A stretch of DNA of 21,369 bases, taken from the NCBI GenBank assembly GCA_031549325.1, contig JAVBQA010000039.1, forward strand, positions 1-21,369, given 5' to 3'. Source of the DNA: JAJDGF01 sp031549325. Lineage in GTDB: Bacteria > Bacillota > Clostridia > Christensenellales > Aristaeellaceae. This document shows, one piece after another, positions 15,570-21,369 of this stretch. Under the pieces are notes generated by a model. That model had not been told where the DNA came from. It did no database searches and saw nothing but the letters and a program-made list of their open reading frames with translations. Within the stretch, counting starts at the first letter, position 1. Each line of letters starts with the position of its first letter. The translations under genes and the position numbers were made by a program.

Positions 15570-16463
15570 ATGATGAAAAAACTGTTTGCGCTGGCCATGG
15601 CGCTGATGCTGTGCGCCGCGCCTGCGCTGGCCCAGGAACAGCTGCAGGAGGGTTACAAAATCACAGCAGCAGGCGTCGACATCACGCTGTGGGAGAACGC
15701 GTCCACGGGCTACCAGTGGAGCTACGAGCTGGACGACCCGACGCTGCTCACCGTCAGCGCCGACGAGGTGGTGCAGGGCGAGGCGATGCCCGGCGCGCCC
15801 AGCATGCACGTCTGGCATTTCGCCGGCCAGGGCGACGGGGAGGCGCTGATCACCTTCTATTATGAGCAGCCCTGGGAGAATGAAGAGGACGCGGAAGCTG
15901 CCGTGCGCACGGTGTGTTTCACCGTGTTCATCGAGGGTGGCAAGGTCGTCGAGTGCGAGATGGAGGACCTCAGCGAGGCCGACAGCGATGGCGACGGCGA
16001 GGACTGGACCACTTACGAGGGCGAGACCGGCGGCGTGCCTGTGGAGATTCTCATCGGCATGACCGAGAAGGACACCGAAGAGGGCAAGCTGTTCACTTCA
16101 GAAGACGGGATGACCGCCATCCTCATCAACTACGAGAAGGACGAGAATCCGGAGGAGCTGTTTGAGCAGCTGAAGGACGATGAGAGCGCCGCCGCGATCT
16201 ATGACGACGAGGCGAACGGCGTGCAGGTCATCTCCTGCTCCGTCGACCGCGAGGCCGACATCCCCTGCGTCACCATGGTCTACTACACCAACCTGGACAT
16301 CGTCGAGTACACCGGCTATGCCGCGCCCAACGGCGGCGTGCTGCATGTGCACACCACCTACTCGCTCAGCGACGAGGAGACGGGCTACGAGGGTGATGAG
16401 GCGGTTGAGGACGCGGGGCTGGACGCCGAGGAACCGGCCGCCGAGGACGGCGCGCTGGGCTAA
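15570..16463 (+). CDS. secreted chagasin-like (I42) inhibitor-domain protein
   Basis: This 297-residue protein starts with a Sec signal peptide (MMKKLF, Ala/Leu core, cleavage near ALA-Q at 21-22). The first domain (about 25-125) carries the three loop motifs of the chagasin/I42 cysteine-protease inhibitor family: NASTGY (43-48, family NPTTGY), GQGDGE (86-91, family G-x-G-G-type loop) and YYEQPW (97-102, family RPW). The second part (about 148-265) is unrecognised: an alpha/beta-looking segment with PVEILIGMTEKDT, LFEQLKDDES and CVTMVYYTNLDIVEYTGYA. The C-terminal tail (about 266-297) is very acidic and low-complexity. I chose ATG 15570 because AGGAGGG precedes it; an in-frame ATG at 15516 has no such site. 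Inhibition of a secreted cysteine protease is an inference from the loops. Confidence 0.75.
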   Translation: MMKKLFALAMALMLCAAPALAQEQLQEGYKITAAGVDITLWENASTGYQWSYELDDPTLLTVSADEVVQGEAMPGAPSMHVWHFAGQGDGEALITFYYEQPWENEEDAEAAVRTVCFTVFIEGGKVVECEMEDLSEADSDGDGEDWTTYEGETGGVPVEILIGMTEKDTEEGKLFTSEDGMTAILINYEKDENPEELFEQLKDDESAAAIYDDEANGVQVISCSVDREADIPCVTMVYYTNLDIVEYTGYAAPNGGVLHVHTTYSLSDEETGYEGDEAVEDAGLDAEEPAAEDGALG

Positions 16464-16473
16464 GGAGGGGGAC

Positions 16474-16497
16474 GATGCGGGGCGCTGCCCCTGCATC
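16474..16497. repeat. short hairpin of the GGGGC-GCT-GCCCC repeat type
   Basis: GATGC-GGGGC-GCT-GCCCC-T-GCATC folds into a 10-bp stem with one bulge, 10 bases after the I42 stop. Its core GGGGCGCTGCCCCT is identical to part of the repeat at 11419-11432. It looks like a remnant of the dispersed palindrome. Confidence 0.55.
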
Positions 16498-16531
16498 CCG
16501 CAGTCTTCCGACTGTTACTTGGAGGTAGCAG

Positions 16532-16560
16532 AGGGCGGGCGCACACTGTGCGCCCGCCCT
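16532..16560 (+). terminator. terminator of the I42 gene
   Basis: AGGGCGGGCGC (16532-16542) and GCGCCCGCCCT (16550-16560) form an 11-bp GC-rich stem with a 7-base ACACTGT loop, followed by GTTTGT. It is 69 bases after the I42 stop. Bases 16561-16658 carry no recognised gene. Confidence 0.65.
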
Positions 16561-16658
16561 GTTTGTCTGAGGACTCTTAGGGATTCATACCAATTCAAAA
16601 TCGTAACGCCTCGTCGCGCCGGATTTTTTTCCGCCCTGCGGCGTCGCCCCGCATGTTC

Positions 16659-18389
16659 TCATTCCCCGGCCTTGTGCAGCAGCTGAACGGCTGCCTCCGC
16701 GTATTTGTTCAGCAACTCGTCGGTTTTTTGCCCGGAATTCGCCACGGCGTTCACGTAGAGTTTGATCTTGGGCTCGGTGCCGGAGGGGCGGATGCAGACC
16801 CACGCGCCGCCGTCGAGCTCATAATACAGCACGTCGGACCGGGGCAGCTCGATGGGCTGTGTTTCCCCGCCTGCCAAGGTGCGCGCGCTGGCCAGATAGT
16901 CGCGTACGGCCAGCACTTCCGTGCCTGCGAGGGATTTCGGGTGTTCGTCGCGGAGCGCCTTCATGACGCGCTTCATCTTCTCCAGGCCGTCCTTGCCGGT
17001 CAGCTCAAAGGAGGCGACCTTTTCGCCGTAGTACCCGAAGCGCTCGAACAGCGACTGCAGCGCGTCGTACAGCGTCATGTTCTGCTTTTTGTACCAGGCG
17101 GCGGTCTCGGCGATGAGCATGGAGGCGTTGACGCCGTCCTTGTCGCGCACATCGGTGCCCGACAGGTAGCCATAGGATTCCTCAAAGCCAAACTGGAAGA
17201 CGTGGCTGTGCTCATCCTCAAATTGCTGGATCTTCTCGGCGATGAACTTAAAGCCGGTCAAGACCTCGAACAGCTCGGCGCCGTAGGCCGCGCAAATGGC
17301 GTTGGCCATGCTGGTGCTCACGATGGACTTGACGGCGGCGGCGTTCCCCGGCAGCGTGCCCTTCTCCTTTTTTTGCGACAGGATGTAGTGCAGCAGCAGG
17401 CAACCGATCTGGTTGCCGGTCAGGATGTGCACGCCGCCCTGCTTGTCCTTGACGGCGACGCCCACGCGGTCGCAGTCCGGGTCGGTGCCGAAGACCAGGT
17501 CGGCGTCCAGCTGCTCCTGCAGCTTCAGCGCCAGGGTGAACGCGGCGGGATCCTCGGGATTGGGCAGCTTCACGGTGGGGAAGTTCGGGTCGGGTTGCTC
17601 CTGCTCAGGCACCACATGGACATGCTCAAACCCGATCTCCGCAAGGATCCGCCGCACGGGAATGTTGCCCGAGCCGTGCAGCGGCGTGTATACGATGTTG
17701 ATCTTGCCGCCCATCTCGCGGGCCAGCGCCGGGTTGACGCACAGCGTCTTGACGGCGGCGATGTAGGCGTCGTCAATCGGCCCGCCGATGATCTCGAGCA
17801 AGCCCGTCTCGAGCGCTTCGGCCCGGTCCATGGCCACCGATTCCTGATAGGAAGTCTGGGCGATCAGAGCCTGGATCTCACCGGCGCGCTCGGGAGGCAT
17901 CTGGCCGCCGTCCTCCCAGTAAACCTTGTAGCCGTTGTACTGTGCCGGATTGTGGCTGGCGGTGATCACGATGCCCGCGATGCAGCGCAAATGCCGAACC
18001 GCGAAGGACAGCACCGGCACGGGCCTGAGCGAGTCAAACAGAAACGCCTTCACGCCGTTCTGGCACAGCACCAGCGCGGCGTGTTCGGCGAACTCGGGGG
18101 AGAGGCGGCGCGAGTCGTAAGCGATGGCCACGCCGCGCTGCATGTGCTTCGGGTCGCGCCGAATGTACTCGGCCAGCGCCTTGGTGGCGCGGCGCACGTT
18201 GTAGGCGTTCATGCGGTTCAGCCCCGCGCCCAGCACGCCGCGCATGCCTGCCGTGCCGAAGGCGAGGGAGGTGTAGAACCGATCCTCGATCTCGCGCGCG
18301 TCGCCCGCGATCGATTGCAGCTCCCGAACGGTGGCCGCGTCGCTCTTGAATTGGTTCAGCCAGGATTGATACTCATCCAGGTAACCCAT
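16659..18389 (-). CDS. pgcA: phosphoglucomutase (phospho-sugar mutase)
   Basis: This enzyme interconverts glucose 6-phosphate and glucose 1-phosphate, supplying UDP-glucose and polysaccharide synthesis. The 576 residues match the B. subtilis PgcA type (about 580). Motifs in order: TASHNP (143-148) with phospho-accepting Ser145, Mg-binding DPDCDR (303-308), sugar-binding GFEESYG (401-407) and phosphate-binding RPSGTEPK (534-541). I chose ATG 18389: GGAGGAG ends 8 bases upstream, and it lies 5 bases after the ferritin-like stop. A GTG at 18398, overlapping that stop, is possible but its SD would overlap the codon. Phosphomannomutase activity is a family alternative. No convincing terminator was seen after the stop. 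Confidence 0.94.
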   Translation of the reverse strand: MGYLDEYQSWLNQFKSDAATVRELQSIAGDAREIEDRFYTSLAFGTAGMRGVLGAGLNRMNAYNVRRATKALAEYIRRDPKHMQRGVAIAYDSRRLSPEFAEHAALVLCQNGVKAFLFDSLRPVPVLSFAVRHLRCIAGIVITASHNPAQYNGYKVYWEDGGQMPPERAGEIQALIAQTSYQESVAMDRAEALETGLLEIIGGPIDDAYIAAVKTLCVNPALAREMGGKINIVYTPLHGSGNIPVRRILAEIGFEHVHVVPEQEQPDPNFPTVKLPNPEDPAAFTLALKLQEQLDADLVFGTDPDCDRVGVAVKDKQGGVHILTGNQIGCLLLHYILSQKKEKGTLPGNAAAVKSIVSTSMANAICAAYGAELFEVLTGFKFIAEKIQQFEDEHSHVFQFGFEESYGYLSGTDVRDKDGVNASMLIAETAAWYKKQNMTLYDALQSLFERFGYYGEKVASFELTGKDGLEKMKRVMKALRDEHPKSLAGTEVLAVRDYLASARTLAGGETQPIELPRSDVLYYELDGGAWVCIRPSGTEPKIKLYVNAVANSGQKTDELLNKYAEAAVQLLHKAGE

Positions 18390-18394
18390 CCGCC

Positions 18395-18898
18395 TCACTC
18401 CTCCGCCATGTCCATCAGCATTCTCTGCAGCTTGTTCAAGTGGAATTTCTCCTGGCGCACGATCTCCTGAAAAACTTGGCGGGTGGACTCGCTCCTCGCC
18501 TGCAGCACCATTTCGGAGTAAAACAGCACCGAGTCCTTCTCAGATCGGATGGCGCTCTTGAGGATCGCCTCGGGGCTGTCCAGCCCCTGATCTTTGACCA
18601 GATCCATCAGCCCGCCCTTGAACACCACCTCGGCGGCCACAGCCGACAGATAGGCCGAGACCTCCTCGCTGTAGTATGGATCCTCTTCCTGGGCGTCCTT
18701 GTTTTTCAGCAGCTGTTCGGCAAGCCTCTTGAACTCCTGCTCGTGGATGGTCTCATCCTCGGCCAGACGGCTGAGCAGCGTCACCGCGTCCGGGTTCTTG
18801 CTGACGCGCGCCGCGTGGCGGTAGAACTCGCCGCCGCGCCGCTCCATTTCCGACGCGATTCGAAGGCCCTCCAGGTCGCTGAAACGCAGATTCTGCAT
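18395..18898 (-). CDS. rubrerythrin-like ferritin-family protein
   Basis: This is a 167-residue four-helix diiron protein. Helix 1 (ASEMERRGGEFYRHAA) supplies Glu17, helix 2 (LAEDETIHEQEF) Glu49 and His52, helix 3 (AIRSEKDSVLFYSEM) Glu120, and helix 4 (EIVRQEKFHLNKL) Glu150 and His153: two E-x-x-H pairs plus two Glu, the rubrerythrin-domain pattern. There is no rubredoxin domain and no CxxC, so it is a stand-alone ferritin-like domain of the kind that removes peroxide or stores iron in anaerobes. The exact role is not fixed. ATG 18898 has AAAGGGG upstream. The gene nearly abuts pgcA, suggesting co-transcription. The DnaA-box cluster lies directly upstream and may influence its promoter. Confidence 0.82.
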   Translation of the reverse strand: MQNLRFSDLEGLRIASEMERRGGEFYRHAARVSKNPDAVTLLSRLAEDETIHEQEFKRLAEQLLKNKDAQEEDPYYSEEVSAYLSAVAAEVVFKGGLMDLVKDQGLDSPEAILKSAIRSEKDSVLFYSEMVLQARSESTRQVFQEIVRQEKFHLNKLQRMLMDMAEE

Positions 18899-18959
18899 GA
18901 TTTGACCCCTTTCTCAGTGGCTCTGCAGATTGCCATATTTCGACAATTTCCAAAGCAAC

Positions 18960-19040
18960 TTATCCACAATGTCCACAGCAGAACACACATTCCCTGTGTA
19001 TAAAGTGGTGGATAACCGCTCGTTCAAGAGGTTATCCACA
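18960..19040. promoter_or_regulatory. DnaA-box cluster in an intergenic gap
   Basis: Five DnaA-box-like 9-mers lie within 81 bases. TTATCCACA occurs perfectly twice on the plus strand (18960-18968 and 19032-19040). On the minus strand are TTATACACA (18995-19003), a match to the relaxed consensus, and TTATCCACC (19007-19015), one mismatch. ATGTCCACA (18969-18977) is a 7/9 match. Flanks (18930-18959 and 19041-19055) are AT-richer than the genes. The gap (18899-19060) separates the DUF1858 and ferritin-like genes. A weak minus-strand promoter, TTGAAC (19022-19027) and TATACA (18997-19002), 19 bases apart, would overlap the boxes. It may be a DnaA-regulated promoter or an accessory or true origin element. 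Confidence 0.85.
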
Positions 19041-19060
19041 GCCCAATCCAGAAATTGCGT

Positions 19061-19264
19061 CTATTTTGCGGCGGAGCCGAGGTGTTCGTTCAGGTCCTTC
19101 ACAAGCTTGTCGACATCCACGCCGTGCACCATGCCGGCCTGCTCGATGCTCTCGGCGGTGGCGTGAGGGCAGCCCAGGCAGTGCATGCCATAGCTCATAA
19201 AGATGGGCGCGGTGCCGCGATCCAGCTGAAGTACCTGACCGATGCTCATTTCCTTGGTGACCAT
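19061..19264 (-). CDS. DUF1858-domain mini-protein
   Basis: This 67-residue protein belongs to the DUF1858 type. The pattern is SIGQVLQLDRGTAPIFMSYGMHCLGCPHATAESIEQAG followed by GVDVDKLVKDLN, with the conserved CLGC pair (C-x-x-C) after GM. The function of the family is not established; a redox or metal/cluster-related role is often guessed from the two cysteines. ATG 19264 has GAGGAGG upstream; the longer in-frame extension to 19438 would overlap the isomerase coding sequence. It lies 53 bases after the isomerase stop and just upstream of the DnaA-box gap. It may be the end of the fucU transcript. Confidence 0.82.
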   Translation of the reverse strand: MVTKEMSIGQVLQLDRGTAPIFMSYGMHCLGCPHATAESIEQAGMVHGVDVDKLVKDLNEHLGSAAK

Positions 19265-19317
19265 GTTTGTGTTCCTCCTCCATTGATGATTGGCATGTAG
19301 TTTGCGCAGTTTCGCGC

Positions 19318-20169
19318 TTAAAGATGTTCTTTGACGAAGCGCACCGCCATTTCGATGTCCTTCGCCGGATCCGCGCCCGCTTCGCGCTCGATGGTGAAAA
19401 ATCCCTGGTAGCCGATCTGGTTCAGCGCGCCGAGCCACGCGGGCAGGTCCACGTCACCCTGGCCCAGCGGGGTCTCGAGGATGTAGTCTTCCATGCGCAT
19501 GTCCTCAATGCCGCCCTCCGCGAAGAAGCGGTAGATGGTTTCGGGGCCCGCGTACAGAAGCTGTTTGCCGTCCTTGACGTGGGTGTGCAGGATGTGATCC
19601 TTCAGGGTGAGCACGCCCTGCACCGGATCCACGTCCTTGAGTACCATGACCAGGTTGGCTGGGTCGTAGTTCACGCCGATGAAGGGGCTGGCAATGTCCT
19701 CAAGAAACGCCTTCAGCACCTCGGGGCGCTCCGGGCCGGTCTCGATGGCCAGTCGGCAACCGAGGGCTCGTCCGTGCTCGGCCAGGCGCTTCATCGCGCC
19801 CAGCATGATCTCGCGCCGGGGATTGGTTGCGTCTTCCGGCACCACGCCGATGTGGGTGGTCAGGATGTCGCAGCCGAGTTCCACGGTCAGCGCCATCATT
19901 TGCCGCGTCTCCTCGATGCGCCAGTCCAGCTCCTCGGGCAGCTGAAAGCCGTGGCCGCCCATGTCGCCGCACAGGGCGCTGATGGCGAGGCCGTTTTGCG
20001 CAAGCCGCGCCTTGACTTCCTGGCGGAACGCGCCCGTCCAGGTTTCGCTCACCGCGCCGCGTCCGCCCACATAGATCTGCACGGCGCCCGCGCCGACCTG
20101 CCTGGCGGCGTCGATGCCGCCCAATACCCCCAGGCGGAAGCTGTCCGCCAATACGCCAATTCGGTTCAT
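19318..20169 (-). CDS. sugar isomerase/epimerase, TIM barrel
   Basis: This 283-residue protein belongs to the xylose-isomerase-like TIM-barrel (AP-endonuclease 2) family. The likely metal ligands fall in AIETG (Glu143), NYDP (Asp169), HTHVKD (His195/His197) and FFTIERE (Glu261), giving the usual Glu/Asp/His/Glu metal site. The substrate cannot be told from sequence; many relatives epimerise or isomerise keto-sugars or inositol derivatives. The ATG overlaps the fucU stop as ATGA, so the two are translationally coupled and probably work on the same sugar. No transporter or kinase for a sugar lies beside them in this window. Confidence 0.85.
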   Translation of the reverse strand: MNRIGVLADSFRLGVLGGIDAARQVGAGAVQIYVGGRGAVSETWTGAFRQEVKARLAQNGLAISALCGDMGGHGFQLPEELDWRIEETRQMMALTVELGCDILTTHIGVVPEDATNPRREIMLGAMKRLAEHGRALGCRLAIETGPERPEVLKAFLEDIASPFIGVNYDPANLVMVLKDVDPVQGVLTLKDHILHTHVKDGKQLLYAGPETIYRFFAEGGIEDMRMEDYILETPLGQGDVDLPAWLGALNQIGYQGFFTIEREAGADPAKDIEMAVRFVKEHL

Positions 20170-20594
20170 TTTACAACGCCTTTCTTCAGGATGATGTTGG
20201 CATAGATCGCGCCCTCGCCCGTCGCCACGATGGCGTAGGCGCTCTTGGCGCGCTCATAGAACGCGAACCGCTCCACGTGCTCGATCTTCACGCCCTGCTG
20301 GTGCTTGTCCACCGTCTTTTCATAGCTTGCCCAGATCGGCGGCGTAGCATCGCCGCTGCCTGAGACCACTTCCATCAGCGCCACCGGCGCGTCCACATAG
20401 GTGTCCAGCGGCAGCAGCTGCAGCACCGCGTCCAGAATGTCCGGCACGCCGTGGCCGTCCAGCCGCACCAGGCGCTGGGCCATGCTGGCAGCCGGGAAGT
20501 TGCCGTCGCCGATGACCAGCTCGTCGCCGTGGCCCATCTCCATCAAAATTTTGAGCAGCTCCGGGGACAGGATGGAAGGGATTCCCTTGAGCAT
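20166..20594 (-). CDS. fucU: RbsD/FucU-family sugar mutarotase
   Basis: This 142-residue protein of the FucU type speeds interconversion of the alpha and beta anomers of L-fucose or a related sugar. MLKGIP at the start, MGHGDELVIGDGNFPA (20-35) with the catalytic-type His22, and the C-terminal ERFAFYERAKSAYAIVATGE followed by YANIILKKG are characteristic of FucU rather than RbsD. Its length equals the family norm of about 140. It is the first gene after a good promoter (20629-20657). The SD is weak: AGCGGGGCG lies about 13 bases upstream of the ATG at 20594. Ribose mutarotase is the alternative. No fucose isomerase, kinase or aldolase is in the window. Confidence 0.85.
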   Translation of the reverse strand: MLKGIPSILSPELLKILMEMGHGDELVIGDGNFPAASMAQRLVRLDGHGVPDILDAVLQLLPLDTYVDAPVALMEVVSGSGDATPPIWASYEKTVDKHQQGVKIEHVERFAFYERAKSAYAIVATGEGAIYANIILKKGVVK

Positions 20595-20628
20595 AAAAAA
20601 CGCCCCGCTTTCCTCATCGATCGCCTAT

Positions 20629-20657
20629 ATTGTACCACGAAAGCGGAGTGTTGACAA
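20629..20657 (-). promoter_or_regulatory. promoter of the fucU operon
   Basis: On the minus strand TTGTCA (20652-20657) and TACAAT (20629-20634) are 17 bases apart, a good sigma-A match. The start would be near 20622, giving a leader of about 28 bases. Confidence 0.8.
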
Positions 20658-20694
20658 GGATCGGAGCGCGCCCGGGAGACCGCGAACAAAGCCA

Positions 20695-20724
20695 AAGCGA
20701 CAACCCGCTTCGGGATTGCCGCTT
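20695..20724 (-). terminator. probable recA terminator
   Basis: On the minus strand AAGCGGCAATCCCG (20711-20724) pairs with CGGGTTGTCGCTT (20695-20707), a 13-bp stem with one bulge and one G-U pair, loop AAG. It is followed by TGGCTTTG, a poor T-run. It lies 76 bases after the recA stop and before the fucU promoter. The remaining 20725-20799 shows no gene. Confidence 0.55.
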
Positions 20725-20799
20725 CTCTTTTGATGAGTAAAGCCCGGGGCATCGAGTCGTGGCAGGGACGCGGGGGACAGGCGCCCGCGGCTGGTTCCC

Positions 20800-21369
20800 T
20801 TACTCCTCGCTCGGCTCCTCGCCGTCGTCCTCGCCGTCGGCGGCGGGTTCCAGCGCCACGTCGATCTTGCCCGCCCTGAACTCGTCGCGGATCTGCTGTT
20901 CGACGACGTCGAAAATTTCGGGGTGATCCTTGATGTACTTGCGGGCGTTGTCGCGGCCCTGGCCGATGCGCTGGTCGTCGTAAGAGTACCATGCGCCGCT
21001 TTTCTTGATGATGTCGCGCTCGAGCGCCAGATCAAGCAGCGAGCCCTCGTGGGAGATGCCCTCGCCGAAGATCATGTCCACGATGGCGATGCGGAAAGGC
21101 GGGGCCACCTTGTTCTTGACGATCTTGATCTTGGTGCGGTTGCCCACGACCTCGGAGCCATTCTTGATGGGCTCGCTCTTGCGCACATCCACGCGCACGC
21201 TGGCGTAGAACTTCAGGGCTTTGCCGCCGGTGGTGGTTTCCGGATTGCCGTAGGACACGCCCACCTTCTCGCGCAGCTGGTTGATGAAGATGACCATGGC
21301 GTTGGTCTTGCTGATGACGCCGGCCAGCTTCCTGAGCGCCTGGGACATCAGCCGGGCCTGCAGACCCAC
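20800..21369 (-). CDS. recA: RecA recombinase, C-terminal part (cut by window edge)
   Basis: RecA forms the ATP-dependent filament for strand exchange and SOS signalling. The last 189 residues are visible; the window ends before the Walker motifs. The visible part starts VGLQARLMSQALRKL. It includes INQLREKVGVSYGNPETTTGGKALKFYASVRVDVR with DNA-binding loop L2, and IKIVKNKVAPPFRIA. The usual acidic C-terminal tail (GEDDGEEPSEE) ends the protein at 20800. The first codon is GTG, an internal Val rather than a start. Identification is certain. Confidence 0.98.
   Translation of the reverse strand: MGLQARLMSQALRKLAGVISKTNAMVIFINQLREKVGVSYGNPETTTGGKALKFYASVRVDVRKSEPIKNGSEVVGNRTKIKIVKNKVAPPFRIAIVDMIFGEGISHEGSLLDLALERDIIKKSGAWYSYDDQRIGQGRDNARKYIKDHPEIFDVVEQQIRDEFRAGKIDVALEPAADGEDDGEEPSEE

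Noticed and set aside
16653..18470. A 605-codon open frame on the plus strand opposite phosphoglucomutase
   Set aside because: It mirrors pgcA in a GC-rich genome, is rich in Val/Ala/His/Arg as antisense frames are, and matches no family.

Overview
The window is a stretch of bacterial chromosome, GC-rich in its genes, with AT-richer promoter gaps. Gene families, strong AGGAGG-type ribosome binding sites, a lysine riboswitch and the YclM-like aspartate kinase point to a high-GC Bacillota (Clostridia-like) genome. I cannot name the genus from the sequence alone. Both ends are cut inside housekeeping genes, gyrA on the left and recA on the right.

Layout, left to right. (1) Minus strand, 1-3020: gyrB followed by the start of gyrA, with a hairpin-rich spacer between them. 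(2) 3021-3659: a divergent, AT-rich gap holding the gyrB promoter, a previously easy-to-miss 50-residue ORF with its own SD and terminator, and the promoter of the next operon. (3) Plus strand, 3660-6056: a tightly packed operon of an RsuA-type pseudouridine synthase, an RsmC-like methyltransferase and an M24B Xaa-Pro peptidase, followed at 6146 by a Gfo/Idh/MocA sugar oxidoreductase and a strong terminator. (4) Minus strand, 7485-9348: a small flavodoxin-fold protein and an aspartate kinase. (5) Plus strand, 9509-15412: consensus promoter, lysine riboswitch with intrinsic terminator, then a complete five-gene Dpp/Opp-type ABC importer. A 139-bp imperfect palindrome lies between the binding-protein gene and the first permease gene. 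(6) Plus strand, 15570-16463: a secreted chagasin-like (I42) protease-inhibitor domain with an unrecognised C-terminal domain. (7) Minus strand, 20594 down to 16659: fucU, a TIM-barrel sugar isomerase, a DUF1858 mini-protein, a ferritin-like protein and phosphoglucomutase. A cluster of DnaA boxes sits in the 162-bp gap between the DUF1858 and ferritin-like genes. (8) recA C-terminal part.

How the parts work together. The clearest regulatory story is at 9348-15412. Aspartate kinase (entry to lysine synthesis) and the ABC importer are divergently transcribed. The importer is placed under lysine-sensing transcription attenuation, which suggests that it brings in lysine, a lysine derivative or lysine-containing peptides when the cell is short of lysine. 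FucU and the isomerase are translationally coupled and probably act on one sugar. The ferritin-like protein and phosphoglucomutase genes nearly abut. The most unexpected non-coding signal is the DnaA-box cluster at 18960-19040.
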